NCBI GenBank assembly: GCA_015852425.1
Contig: JAAAIG010000005.1
Coordinates: 30,957 to 94,956 of the forward strand
DNA: 64,000 bases
Direction: 5' to 3'
Source: Gryganskiella cystojenkinii
Lineage: Eukaryota; Mortierellomycota; Mortierellomycetes; Mortierellales; Mortierellaceae
Shown: positions 1-10,800 of the stretch, one piece after another
Layout of the letters: the number at the start of each line of letters is the position of its first letter
Position numbering within the stretch: the first letter of the stretch is position 1
Program-made: the position numbers and the translations under genes
The notes under the pieces: generated by a model
Seen by the model: only the letters and a program-made list of their open reading frames with translations
What the model was told of the DNA's origin: nothing
The model's database searches: none

Positions 1-1645
1 CATCGTCAGCAGCCTTCACAGAGTTTGCCTTGGGCGAAGCTGCAGGCTCAGACGCCTCGTCCTCGTCATTGTTCTCGGCCTCTCTTGCAGCATGGGCAGC
101 CAAACGATCCACCAAGGCAATGACAATCTGCTTCACGTTGACCTTGGGGTGCAACTGAGCTGTGGCAGAAAGGAAGGGTCCCAAAGTTCGAAGATGGAAA
201 TCATCATGGAAGACCTATGATAGAAAAGCAAGAGGGATAATTCAGACATGTCCTTTGATCGCTGCGGAGGATCCTGCAAGTGTTGGTTCGATTTTCAATT
301 CTCTACCTGAATGATGACCTCCATGAGATATTCCTGAGCAATGACATCCTTGCAACTAACGATCTGTTCCAAAACACTGGGCAAGATTGTCTAAAAAGAA
401 AGAAAGAATGTAAAACTTGCGGGTCAGATTTTTTGAATTTGTCTTGTCACAAAACAGCGGCGTTGCCTGACGAAGAAGCAGCGCTCTAATTCTTACAGAT
501 TGGTAGACATTCAAGTCAACGCTGTCCAACTGACTGAGGCGAACCAAGTTTGTACCGACAAGAATCCTGAGTTCCTTGCGCTCCATCTCTCTCTTTTCAC
601 GTTCACGGGAGTGGCCCTGGTGCTGAAGTCGGACCCAGAGCTTGTTCATCTCGATAAAGTTGGTGAGAATAAACTGAATCGAGTCCGTGATGTTTCCTTC
701 GGGTCTAGTATCATGTAACGTGAAATGTAAGAAACAGTGGTATGAGTGGTCATTCAGATCAACCGACAGCTATTTATCATAAAAGAATTTCTTGTTTTTC
801 AGAATAGATCTTTCTTTTGTTCTTACCCATCTTCAGTTCCAAGGGGAAGTCCGTTCCTGGTTTGACCACTGAGGTAATATCTCAAGAACAAGCCGCGAGT
901 CGGGTGCTGAACGCCACGGGTCATCTCCATCATATCGCGCATGATCTCCTTGACGGGTGCGTCCGGCATCTCCATGTAAACACTTCCCACAGTGACCATC
1001 AAGTAGAGACGGGGTACGATGTTGCCTGCGTATTGGACCAACTCGTACAGGTCCGCCAAATGATGACGACCGCTCTGATGCGCCTCCTTGAGATAAGTTG
1101 TAACATGACGGAGCGCATCAAAGATCGCCATGTCTAAGTTATCACGGAAAAAAAGAGGTTGGAAATGCCGGACCGTTAGAAACGAGGGCTGGGAAAAGTA
1201 CCAAAGACCATCGACACAAGTCCTGACGAGGAGAAAAAGAAAGCATAGGCGAAGAAGGGGAAGGAAAGGCTACTTGCATAATTCGTAGTAGTTCTTGGGA
1301 GTGAGGTTGGAGGTTCTCAGCTCCGACAACATGGTCGAGCAATGCTTCAGGCCGTCCATGAGCTTGTTGTTGTCCTACGAAGTATGCATGAAGGAGACAC
1401 AAAGAGGTTAGGTTAGCATGAGAAGTCAGGAGATAGTGAATATCGTCGTCCCAGGACCACAATAAAGGCGTGTTTTTTCGCCTGCAATTCCAAGCTTGGC
1501 ACTAGCAAGGACAATCGCATGAGAGCAGGAAGTATCTTTTTCTTACCAAACAGCGTTTCATTTGGAAGGACTGGACCTTGACCACGCCGAGAGCATCCTC
1601 GAGGAACTTTGCCTGGTCTTCGGCAGATGGCGCTACGGCGGTCAT
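1..1645 (-). CDS. VPS35: Vacuolar protein sorting-associated protein 35 (retromer core), 5' part
   Basis: VPS35 is the long alpha-solenoid scaffold of retromer; with VPS26 and VPS29 it retrieves cargo receptors from endosomes to the Golgi. Visible exons are 1645-1547, 1374-1278, 1133-827, 704-497, 390-307 and 214-1, about 336 N-terminal residues; the C-terminal half lies beyond the left edge. Reading phases agree at every junction. Family hallmarks are [17 protein letters not shown], the [15 protein letters not shown] stretch, [16 protein letters not shown] and [14 protein letters not shown], which follow animal and yeast VPS35 almost residue by residue. The junction between exons 2 and 3 only works with a GC-AG intron (GC donor at 1277-1276), which restores the conserved YYELYMAI. 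The start at 1645 gives a sensible N-terminus ([19 protein letters not shown]). A 54-residue acidic/alanine region begins near the left edge. Identification is firm. Confidence 0.95.
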
Positions 1646-1968
1646 TGATATAGAATAATTTGTTTGTCGGATGAGAGGTGAGGAAAGGGATGTAAAGGGA
1701 TTGGGCGTGACAAAGTAGAAAAAAAATATAAAAAAAAAGAGAAATGGGTGAATGTCTCTCTTCCCGTTTTCCCTTTTCTTTCTTTCTTTTCTGGTTTTTG
1801 GGACACAACAGAGGGGCAGACGGGTTGGCTGTCGGTGCGACCCTGTGACGTCTGCATACACACGTGATATGGAATAAATTTTATTCTATATGACTAATTT
1901 ATTCTTACTTCCGCTGGGACACAAACGCAAGTTGGTATTGATAGTCGACGGGTTTGCCCTCTCATCTT

Positions 1969-3013
1969 CTACTTGGGAGGGATAGCAGGGGCGTATTGCT
2001 GCTGAGAATATGCGGGCTGCTGAGGAGGTTGCTGCTGGAGAGGAACCAGGGTGACAGCGGTTCCGTAGGCCATGACTTCGGTCATACTACAACAAGATAG
2101 GGGAGAGAAGGAAGTAAACAGGTCAGTTGAACAAGTTTGACTGTTAAAGATGCTGGTGATAGAGAGTCCAGACCTGCACGATTTCTTACCCCCTAAAGAC
2201 AAGAGAAGAGAGAACGATAGCAAAAGATCAGAAAAATTCGTGGTTAGCACCTTGTCAAAAAGAAAGGGGATAAAAGCAACAATTCGCATCATGGTCGCTT
2301 CAAGGTTTCGAAAGTCGACATACTCCATGATCTCTTGACCAGTGAACTGGACTCCAATGACGGCTGTTGAACAAAAAAAAAGGTATAAAATTGGTGAGCG
2401 CAGAAAAGAGGACCCGAAAAAAATAAAATACACAGCCTCAGGGCGATTAACAAAAACTCGTTTTTTCACTCGTCCATTGTTCGCAAGACAAAACAGTACC
2501 ATTGCCGCCTGCTGCAGCTGCGTGTTCCAAGAGTCTCAAGAAGGCCGTCTCACGAGCCTTCTCGGCCATCTCGATATAGGTCGAGCTCTCTCCTCCAGTG
2601 AAGGCAGAGAAACCAGCGAGGATTTGTTTACCGGCCTATGAAAAAAACGACGTGGAAAAACAGTTAAATTTACTTGAAAGGGGGAAAAAATGCACAATAG
2701 CCCAGAGTAAAGAATGGTGATAGAGGATGCGAAATAGTCCCTTACATTGGGGTTTCGGACGGTGATACTAAGATATAAAAGGGTTTTCAGCAGGGAAAGT
2801 TGTTTAGCAGGAAAATTGGACATTGTTGGTTAGAGATTCTTCGACGCCATCCTGGTCAAGAGTTGTTGCTGGTCAAATTCAATTCGAAAACCGAAAGGCA
2901 TTAGAGTGCATGTACCCTCGAACGACACCATGAGCCTGGGCGATAAAGTAGCCAGGGAACTCAAAGGCGGTGGTGGAGAATCGTCGGTCTACGGAACGAA
3001 CAGGGTGAGCCAT
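1969..3013 (-). CDS. YbjQ/UPF0145-family small protein
   Basis: Five exons (3013-2916, 2767-2746, 2635-2500, 2363-2324, 2086-1969) sum to 414 nt, giving 137 residues with all phases consistent. The product resembles the bacterial YbjQ/UPF0145 family, a small fold often annotated as putative heavy-metal binding; its biochemical role is unknown. Supporting features are an N-terminal strand (RFSTTAFEFPGYFIAQAHGVVRG), an ITVRNPN turn, a helical segment with YIEMAEKAREETAFLRLLEHA, the core strand NAVIGVQFTG and the closing strand MTEVMAYGTAVTLVPL, which matches the family's C-terminal GTAV motif. A short Gln/Pro-rich tail follows. The 22-nt second exon is unusually small. A GTATGT donor at 2323 is preferred because it alone gives the right phase into the last exon. 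No signal peptide is seen, so a cytosolic location is likely. Confidence 0.85.
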
Positions 3014-3214
3014 TGCAGTTTGTGTGCGTGAGTGTTTGAAGAGATGAAAGAGATGCAAAACTGATGGTGGCCACGCGAAGTATTCAGCCCGGTGGGTCAG
3101 CGTGCCGTTGGACCAAAAGTCAAACAATAAAATTCTCCCTTTTTGGAAAATCGGTGAGAAATTCATGCGATGTGAAAAAATGGGGCGGATACCAGAACCC
3201 TTTCCTCTCGACTG

Positions 3215-3412
3215 TCATCTATTACTAAAGAACATCTCCAACTCGAGTTCATGTTGACATTCGTGTGGTGCTTCGCAAACGGCCTGAACTCGATCAATCA
3301 GTCGTTGTTTGATTTCAACAGTTCCAAGAGCACCTCCGCCTGCCGTGAGGGCCTTCCTGACACTATTTTCGTACAGGAGTATTCGCTGCATAAGATCCGG
3401 CTTTTTGGACAT
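3215..3412 (-). CDS. Small hypothetical protein (65 aa), doubtful
   Basis: An uninterrupted 65-residue frame starting MSKKPDLMQRILLYENSVRK lies upstream of the YbjQ-like gene on the same strand. It has a mixed charged composition, a Gly/Ala turn (TAGGGALG) and a predicted helical middle (VEIKQRLIDRVQAV), more protein-like than the low-complexity frames nearby. I do not recognise it. It has no visible signal peptide or membrane segment. It could be an independent small gene or an upstream exon of an unmodelled transcript. A stop codon lies just upstream of the first Met in the same frame. Confidence 0.3.
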   Translation of the reverse strand: MSKKPDLMQRILLYENSVRKALTAGGGALGTVEIKQRLIDRVQAVCEAPHECQHELELEMFFSNR

Positions 3413-3894
3413 GACACACCACCATTCATAAACTCTACATGATTAAGTCAGTCGGGAATAGGCACACGGCATCGTGTGCGTTTTTGAAAGTAATCGCAAC
3501 CTCAATGCTAGTAGAGTCTTAAACAATTATACACTGAATGGAGATACAAAACAAAGGGGACTCCAAAAGTCATGGAGCTGGGATCTCCTAGGCGACAGCC
3601 GCGGATCGGACGCGCCAATTCGGATTTTGCAATGTGACTGTGCACGGTCTCGCCTTTTTTTTTTTTTTTTTTGCTGTCTTTTGCTTTATGCTGCTTGGAC
3701 GATACCTTCTTTCTTCCTCTTTCTTTCTTTCTTTCATTCAATCTTCCCACACTCCATTTCACTCCTTCTCCACTCATTTACATTCTAACACTAAGCCTTA
3801 GTTCAGTGTAATCAAGTACAGCAGCCAACATTGATAGCATTTGCAACTACGCCTAGGGATCCAATCGCATTCGAACCAACAGGAGAAATCAGCA
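3413..3894. promoter_or_regulatory. Divergent intergenic region, T-rich leader of the IFRD gene
   Basis: Spacer between the minus-strand genes and the plus-strand IFRD gene. It holds a run of T at about 3655-3672 followed by a CT-rich stretch (CTTTCTTTC type) to about 3785, the usual form of the leader upstream of start codons in this window. No TATA-like box stands out. Confidence 0.4.
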
Positions 3895-6071
3895 ATGTAC
3901 GGAAACAAGCAACCAGGCGGTGAGCGAAGGAAAACAGCCTCCGCAAGCAAGAAAAAGAACCAGGATTTAGAAAGAGTCGCCGGCGCAGGCACGTCTTCAA
4001 GACCTTCTTCTCGACCCTCTTCCCGTATGGGCTCAAGAGTTAATTCCGATAACGAGGACAGTGACAACGAGTCCTATGCTGGAGGAGACGACGGTGATGA
4101 CTTGGATGACCATCAACATCACGCTGAGGTTACTTGGGAAGCACAACTCAAGGATGCCATCGAGGATCTGAACGAAAAACGCTCCAGGTAAATGTTTTAT
4201 GTCTGACTTTTTGCCGTCTTACGATTGCCGAGACGCTACCCTGGAGCTTTTTTTTTTCTTTGAACTTACACAATTTTTTTTTCTTCTCACGCGGTCGGTC
4301 AAACAACAGCACTCGAGAGGATGCGTTGTCGAGATTGCAAAATATTATCGCTCAAAGGTACACGGCCGAGATTCTGGACAGTCAAAAGGATGACTTCATG
4401 GACCTGCTCAAGAAAAGCCTCAAGAAGGGTGGTACCCGTGAAACCGTCTTGGCTGCAAATGGTAAACTCCACTTTTCTCGAATCTTTTGTTTTAGGGTTC
4501 TCCGATTTATGGCTGCTGCGATTGACATTCGTTGTCTTTCTCCACTTCTTTCTTTTGCCGAATTATGTCATCGTCTTACCCTCCGACTGAAAACATGAAA
4601 ACAAACGAACAGTGATCGCATTGGTCTTCATTACCATCGGTGAGGATGACGAAAAGATGTTTACAGACCTGGCACCTTTGCTTAAGTACACTATCACAAA
4701 CCATGAACAGAATGAGGTTAAGGCTGCGGTAAGAAAATCAGCTCGTTGTTATCTTTCTTTTGATTTACTGAATCTTGTCATTTCGACTGCGGCGCGCGTT
4801 TCCCCCTCCCACTAACAGCTCGGCTCTGGTACGATACCCATTTCTTTTTATAGTGCACCCATTGTCTCGGAACAGCCTGCTTCATCTCTTCGACACCTCA
4901 ACCCTCGCACCTGCCCACCTACGAACTTCTCAATTTTTTCTCAGAAATCGCCATCTCTGGAGGTGCTTCCGTGAATGCATCCCAGAATGGGGATACTCTT
5001 GCGGCAGCGTTGGAGGCGTTCAGTGTTCTCTACGCAGGACTCTTCGCGAATCTGGGACCCAAACAACTCACCATGCAAGCCCGTCGATACTTTAACAATA
5101 TCATCCCAGCGACCAAGACTATGCTGGAACACCCTTCGGTCGAGGTCCGCGTCGCGGCTGGAGAGACCATGGCGTTGATGCTCGAGATTCTGGAACATTA
5201 CCAGCGACAAAGAGACGATGGCGAGTTCTCGGATGATGAGGAGAACAAGGCCTCAGAAACCTATAATGAGGACGATCCCGAGGATCTTGAAGAGGTCACG
5301 GGTGATTTCCGTTATGATGATCTGGATGGGTTGGTCGCGGCTCTGGGAGCACTATCGACGGATTCGGCGCGTCACCGGAGCAAAAAGGAAAGATCTGCAG
5401 GACGTTCGGCTTTCAGAGATATCTTGAAGAGTGTCGAATCGAGCGAGCGACCCCACGAGTCTCTTAGACTGAAGGAATATGACGTCGATTTCGATGGATG
5501 GGGTAAGCACATCTTTTTTTTTTTTTGTTTTTTTTTGTTTGAGCTGTATCTCAAATCGTACTTTTTTGTTTTTTTTTTTGGGTTCGCTCCATCATAATTG
5601 ATGTTTTCATATATGCAATGTGCCTGAGACACTCAATCACTGATTACGCCTTGTAATTCTAACTCTTTTTCTCCTCTCATTTCATTTTGAATAGTTGAAA
5701 TCCTTCAACTCCACTACCTCAGGGATCGATTGACATCAGGATTGCAGACACACTTTGTGCACAACACGACCATTCATACCATCCTCCCTGCGACCGCAAT
5801 CCTGTACTCGCCTGGTGTCGGTGGCGGCGGCAGTGGCACGTTTGCATCGACGTCGCGTGCAGCCGCGTCAGGAACCTCTCAGGTTGGGTCCAAGGCCGGA
5901 TCGCGTGCGGGCTCAAGACCCTCTTCAGCGATGGGTATCTATGCAGATGCCGAGGACACCAAGGCGGAGTTGGATCGGGTCGATCGCAAATACTTGAATG
6001 CCGAGATGGCCAAGATGCGACAAGTGCAACGCAAAAAGGATCGTACTCGTGAAAAGTTTGACGACTTTTGA
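3895..6071 (+). CDS. Interferon-related developmental regulator (IFRD) family protein
   Basis: Six exons (3895-4187, 4310-4461, 4613-4728, 4819-4828, 4945-5502, 5695-6071) sum to 1506 nt, a 501-residue protein. IFRD proteins are HEAT/ARM-like nuclear or ribosome-associated co-regulators. An N-terminal Ser/Arg/acidic region (residues 1-90) precedes the helical repeat core, with TREDALSRLQNIIAQRY, the LLKKSLKKGGTRE stretch and ALVFITIGEDDEKMFTDLAPLL. A second block carries DTLAAALEAFSVLYAGLF, then VEVRVAAGETMALMLEI. The C-terminal IFRD block carries SAFRDILKSVES, YDVDFDGWVEILQLHYLRDRL and a Gly/Ser/Ala-rich linker before a basic coiled tail. The fourth exon is only 10 nt, and without it the phase fails. 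The family assignment is firm; the cellular role in this fungus is not known from sequence. Confidence 0.94.
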
Positions 6072-6722
6072 TGAGGGCATATTTTTTATCCCATTTCGTT
6101 AGTTGTCCATCAATACAAATATTAGGGTTCGAAAAGGTGTAAATAAAATCTTTTTTTCTCACAAAAGGAAGAATTGCCGGAACAACCAAAAAACAAAAAG
6201 GATCAACGATCATGATCCCATGAGGAAAAATCCAGTGGCGAGCCAACCATCCAACTCCTTTCTCCCCGACACTTTGTCCGCTTGAGAAACCACAGACCAG
6301 CTGCCAAAGGAAATGAAATTTAAAACTTGTGATTACTGAATGGTGCCGTCAGCAGAGGTGCACGAGGCACGTTATTGCGGGACGGGTGTGGAGGCGAAAC
6401 AGTGTCCCTGCAGCTCGTCTTTGAGGGAGAGGATTTTACTTTTTATTACTTATGATATGCAACGTTACTTACACAATGAAATATGAAGAAATGCTACAGA
6501 ATGCATAAAGATAATGTTCCCAGGAACGGGGCGGTATGATAGCGGTCTAGATTTTTTTTTTTAAATAATACGAGGGAGAGGAAGAGGGTGGTGGGGCACA
6601 AAAAAAAACCTGAGGGGGTATTGGCACAAACAAATTAAAGAACGAATAACAAAACTCTATCGTAACCAGAACACTGCCGTGACAAGTATGTCTTTTTTTT
6701 TCTTTCTTCTACTTTCGATCAT
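6072..6722. other. Convergent intergenic region, no gene seen
   Basis: Spacer between two convergent 3' ends. It is A/T-rich with AATAAA-like strings, for example after 6130, and short A-runs. I see no supported coding frame. Confidence 0.5.
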
Positions 6723-7850
6723 TTAAAGAGTGGTAACGACAGCCACGGCGAAGGCGGCAGCGGCACCAATGAACTCATACGAGGAGAAGGTACGGGCACC
6801 AGCGTTGCCCTTGCCAGCAGCGGGAGGAAGCGGGGTGGTACCAGAGCCAGAACCAGAACCAGAGCCACCGGCACCAGAAGTGGGCTGAGTACCGGGGACA
6901 GTGGCGGAAGGAGCACCGGAAACGCCAGTGGGAGGAACGGTTGGGCTAACAGCAGGGGCGCCGACGGGGGGCTTGCAGGCGGAGCCGTCAGCCATCTGGT
7001 AAAGACCAGGAACGAGGTTCCAGCATCCCTTAGTGGAATGACCTAAGGAAGAAATAAAGGTCGGAGATCAGTGTCTATTACTCGCTTCGAATGAGCTCAT
7101 TGCACCGAATGAATGACCGGAAAATGGAGAGGAATGGTGTGGAGTGTTTCATCATCAAGATTCTAATTATTTCTTTTCACTTTCTCCTCGACCCATCTCC
7201 TGCAGAAGGGCTGGGAAGGCTGAGACAAAAAAACGACTCAGGGACACAAAATGGATGTACCGCTGTGGGGTGTGGTGTCCGTTGGAGGAGGCCAGAACCC
7301 ATCTCTCTCTGTCTCTCTCTATCTGTCTCTTATTTTGAGAAAGTAACTTACTGGTATCGCAATCAATGTTGTTGTCATCCCTGCAGCAACGGAGACAGAA
7401 GGTGTTCGTGGCGGGCTCGAGCAAAGAGAGAAACTTGTTGAATTTACGACCGTCGGGTCCGGGGGCGCACGAGTAAGGCCAACCGTGAGAGTCCATTTGA
7501 CCACCCTGATCAGTGGCGTTCTGACCCCAAACAGAGGAGTCAATGCATCCAGTGACCTGGGTATAGTTGGCGGTCTGCACATAGTTGACACTCAAGATGT
7601 AGTTATCGGGCATTTGAAGACCTTTGTTGGGGGTAGTGGTTCCCTTGTATCCATAGCAATAGACGCCAGCGCAACCCTCGTTGGGGGCAACAGGGTAGAC
7701 GCCGTAGCCTGTCAACATGGTACAGAACTGTTTGTCGCTCGTGATCGAGGTCACGATGGGCAGGGAGGCGTTGGCATTGCAAGTAACTGGCTCATAGGCA
7801 AGAGCAGGGGCCGCAAGAGCGGCGACGACGAGAATTGCTTTCATGAACAT
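6723..7850 (-). CDS. Secreted Cys-rich protein, probably GPI-anchored
   Basis: Two exons (7850-7352 and 7042-6723) encode 272 residues with consistent phase. The N-terminus is a clear signal peptide (MFMKAILVVAALAAPALA; a second Met at 7844 could equally be the start). The mature region is Cys-rich with several N-glycosylation sequons (NAS, NYT, NAT), including SLPIVTSITSDKQFCTMLTG and NTFCLRCCRDD. It then passes into a Pro/Thr/Ser/Gly-rich linker with a GSGSGSG run. The protein ends in a short hydrophobic segment (FIGAAAAFAVAVVTTL), as GPI-anchored fungal surface proteins do. I do not recognise a catalytic domain. It is likely a cell-wall or plasma-membrane surface protein; the anchor prediction is from composition only. 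Confidence 0.85.
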
Positions 7851-9430
7851 GGCTGAAAGTTAACTTGTGCGTTTGTGAAATGCGTGTAAGAAAAAAATGT
7901 GTGTAAAGAGACTGCTGAAGAGGATAACTTTTGAGAGGGTATGAGGGTAATAAAGGTAGGAGGGTAGGGTGGTACTTGAAAAAGTAAAGGAAGGGGTTGC
8001 CTGAAAATGGATGTGAAGGGGAGAAGAGAGGGAAAGAAAAGAGAAAAGAGGCAAGAGGTTGAAACAACGCAGCCACTTTTTAATGTCCTGGAAATGGTAG
8101 CAGCTACAACAGGCTGGACCAGGTCCACGCTCGCTCTTCCGCCTCCTGCTCAACAACCTTTCGCTTTTACGCTAAATAAGAATAGACTGACGGCCTTAAA
8201 GTTATCCCTCTCGTTCTCTCGATGCGATATGCTCTTCGTTTTTTTTTTATAGATTTCTCTCCCTGTTGTCCATTTTTTGCCAATCCAGACAAAACTTGAG
8301 CTCTCCTTGTTTCCCTCCAACTGAAGAGGAAAAAGAAAAGTGCTCACAGGCAAAGCTCCATCGATACGCACTCTGTTTCGGCAATTGTTGGTGCTCTCGC
8401 CCAAAACCTGTCCAGAAAGCTCCGTCACTCTCTCAGCAGCTGGTTTTCCCATCTGCTGAATCATCCGCTGTGGTCTCATCTCACGAGTATCTCTGTCCTC
8501 TCTTGTGTATATTTTGGACCTGAAAAATGCCGAGCAACTGCAACCTATCATGCAGTGGCCTCAAGGGTTGTGTCTCCCAGACATGGTAGCGACGCTACCG
8601 ATGGTTGCCGAGGCAAAACAAATTAGAAACTAGTGATGGCCCAAGACAACTTTGTTTATTAAATTGTTTTTTTTTTTTTTTTTTTGTGAGTGATCACACT
8701 TCAACGGTCCAAAGCTAATTTGGTCTGATTTATTGCAATCAGGAAAGAACCCTTTTGTTTCGTTTCTCATCCCATGGCTACACTGTTCATATTACCCAGC
8801 TGGGGGGTGAGAGGTACCTTGAAGAAAAAAGAGGGAAACGTGCGCGATACCCGTTCTTCCATACATGACGCCGACCCCTGCTCGAGCCTCGGGCTTGCAT
8901 GAGGTAGATACCAAACAGGGCAAATATGTGGACATGGACAAATTTAAGTAGGGCTGGTTGGACATGAAAGCCTCAAGGTACAAAAATGACTCCCGACGAT
9001 GCATGTGGACTGCGAAATACAAAATCGCAGTTACAAAACGGGAAGTGAGAGCAAAAAAAAAAATTCGTGGTGAGTGGTGAGTGGGTGGCAGGGGGTGATT
9101 TTAGCCAAATGGGCGAATTAGTGGTGTATTTCGGTCAACGGCGGCTCTCAACGGAAAATTTTAGGAACGCTACGAAGGCCGTAAAAAATACAACTGAGAT
9201 AACACTCTGCTGTTTCTGGGACGCCAAAAAATGTGCTTGCACCCTGCGCCGATTTTGGTCGGTATGTTCTCACCACACAGGCGCTCGACCCCACTGCATG
9301 TCGTCCAATCACTCATAATCCGTTGCATGTCAGATTACGACGCGTTCGAGCCAAAAAAAAAAAAAATGATATTTTTTTTGGCTGATATGCCCAACCATCT
9401 CTTTATAAGACTAAAATTGATTTTCTTCTT
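7851..9430. other. Long intergenic region, no gene seen
   Basis: About 1.6 kb upstream of the secreted-protein gene. It holds an A/G-rich leader (pyrimidine-rich on the gene's strand) to about 8080 and a T-run near 8668-8685. The open frames present are short and low in complexity. I see no supported gene, RNA gene or transposon end. Confidence 0.45.
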
Positions 9431-9439
9431 CTGTTGGAG

Positions 9440-10005
9440 CCAAGGCACCAGTCGACCCCTGCAAGTATCGTCAACAGCATCCCAAACCAGTTGTACCCAA
9501 GGTCATTCCTTTCCCTGTGTATCATAGCCCCGGTAAAGGTCTTGAATCTTCAAGTGCCAACGTTTATTTTAGATCAAAGTCGTCATAGTCTGCCCAAGAT
9601 ACTTCGACATTGGTTTCAAGAACTTCCAAGTCGGTCTCGCGGCGCCAGTGGGGACAAGGACACGGAAGAGGCGATCAGACAAATCGACGGCAAAGATTCA
9701 CCTTATCACAAAGATCGACAATGTTCCACACACGGTCACGTCCAGGAGCAAAGAGCACACTTCCGAGGCATACACCATTAATCCGGTTGTGTCTGTCCCA
9801 CTTAAGTACCAGGGGCCAGGACTCGTCAATCGCAACAATACCTGCTATATGAACAGCATACTGCAGTGTTTGGCTTGGTGCCCAGAGGTGTATCATTATC
9901 TCTTGGATAATGATTCTTGTCTTGCTCTAGCGACAGGATCAGCCATCTATAACGAGAGAATTTGCAATTCTTTTGCATATAATAAGGCGTTGCATGGTTG
10001 CCAGA
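9440..10005 (+). pseudogene. Broken ubiquitin-specific protease fragment, left copy
   Basis: From about 9648 the plus strand encodes a stretch ending NNTCYMNSILQCLAWCPEVY, the Cys box of ubiquitin-specific proteases (family C19). The usual signature is G-L-x-N-x-G-N-T-C-Y-M-N-S; here it reads PGLVNRNNTCYMNS, so the catalytic Cys is present. After LDNDSCLAL the frame is lost: compared with the inverted copy, this one is two bases shorter near 9931, and downstream homology fades by about 10005. A protein-like frame just upstream (9440-9590, with KPVVPKVIPFPVYHSPGKGL) may be an older exon of the same gene. It lacks the His/Asp half of the active site and is almost certainly non-functional. Confidence 0.7.
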
Positions 10006-10541
10006 CAACTTTACGGTATCCAAAAAAAAAAAAAAAAAAAAAAAAAGTAAGTAAAATTTCAGCGCCGGTATCGCCTGTTGGATCACATGCTGCCCTTGAT
10101 TCACCTTAAAGTTGTCCGCGTCGATAGCTCCAACATCAGGCGCTTTGAACGACTGGTAATCATACAGCACCTTATGCAAAAGAATAGCATATTCTCTCAT
10201 GATAGATGGCGGATCCTGCCGCTCTAGAGCAAGACAAGTATCATTATCCAAGAGATAGTGATACACCTATGGGCACCAAGCCAAACACTGCAGTATGCTG
10301 TTCATATAGCAGGTATTGTTGCGATTGACGAGTCCTGGCCCCTGGTACTTAAGTGGGACAGACACAACCGGATTAATGGTGTATGCCTCGGAAGTGTGCT
10401 CTTTGCTCCTGGACGCGACCGTGTGTGGAACATTGTCGATCTTTGTGATAAGGTGAATCTTTGCCGTCGATTTGTCTGATCGCCTCTTCCGTGTCCTTGT
10501 CCCCACTGGCGCGAGGCCGGCTTGGAAGTTTTTGAGACCAA
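9611..10541. repeat. Inverted duplication of the USP fragment, about 0.39 kb arms
   Basis: The left arm (about 9611-10005, plus sense) and right arm (about 10541-10150, minus sense) are near-identical over the region coding the USP Cys box and its upstream flank. Homology begins at the CAAGAACTTCCAAG-like string on the left and CAAAAACTTCCAAG on the right. The spacer of about 150 bp holds an A-run of about 24 at 10022-10045. The arms point toward each other, so the structure is a large imperfect palindrome. Confidence 0.85.
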
Positions 10542-10580
10542 AAGCGAGGCATGGCATGCGTGAACTAGGACTATGTACAA
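10046..10580 (-). pseudogene. Broken ubiquitin-specific protease fragment, right copy
   Basis: The minus strand carries the same USP segment as the left copy, with NNTCYMNSILQCLAWCP. Here the codon after CLAWCP is TAG where the left copy has GAG (Glu), so translation stops. Downstream the frame stays open and protein-like (VYHYLLDNDTCLALERQDPP, then SIMREYAILLHKVLYDYQSF and VGAIDADNFKVNQGQH), closer to what family members show between the Cys box and the QQDA-type motif than the left copy. It ends at the T-run near 10045. The two arms therefore carry different lesions. No His box is present. Confidence 0.7.
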
Positions 10581-10601
10581 AAGAAGAAAACTGTTGGTAA
10601 T

Positions 10602-10800
10602 CTGTTTTTTTTGATGTTAAAAAAAAGGATGGTGTATGCTCTTCAAGTTAAGTTCGACACTTACCAACTATCCAGGCTCGTGGACAGCGACACTTGAACA
10701 ATGCGGACACGGCTTGCCGCTCCATGTGTGTTGATGAAGCAGACAAGTCGATCGAAAGCAATCAACATGCTATTGTTACATGCGCGACCTCGTAAGAAAC
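10602..10800 (-). pseudogene. Fragment of an unknown repeated gene (exon and splice site shared with 45.7 kb)
   Basis: The minus-strand exon ending at 10665 reads FDRLVCFINTHGAASR and closes on a GTAAGTG donor. The acceptor lies at 10602, and the next exon begins at 10601 with ATTACCAACAG. The plus-strand region 45640-45800 has the same arrangement: an exon with SIKTYGAFNDL ending CCTGGATAGGGTG, then a GTAAGT donor, then an acceptor followed by ATTGCCAACAA. Both exons end in CCTGGATAG before the donor. This indicates two divergent copies of one intron-containing gene. I do not recognise the family. Confidence 0.45.

Noticed and set aside
2186..2194. Possible 3-nt micro-exon in the YbjQ-like gene (CTTTAG, GGG, GTAAG)
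   Set aside because: The GTATGT donor at 2323 joins straight to the acceptor at 2087 with correct phase and gives the family's expected spacing, so no micro-exon is needed.
8667..8686. T-runs as transcription terminators
   Set aside because: T and A runs occur everywhere here, within introns and leaders; in a fungus they do not mark pol II ends, and no pol III gene is next to them.
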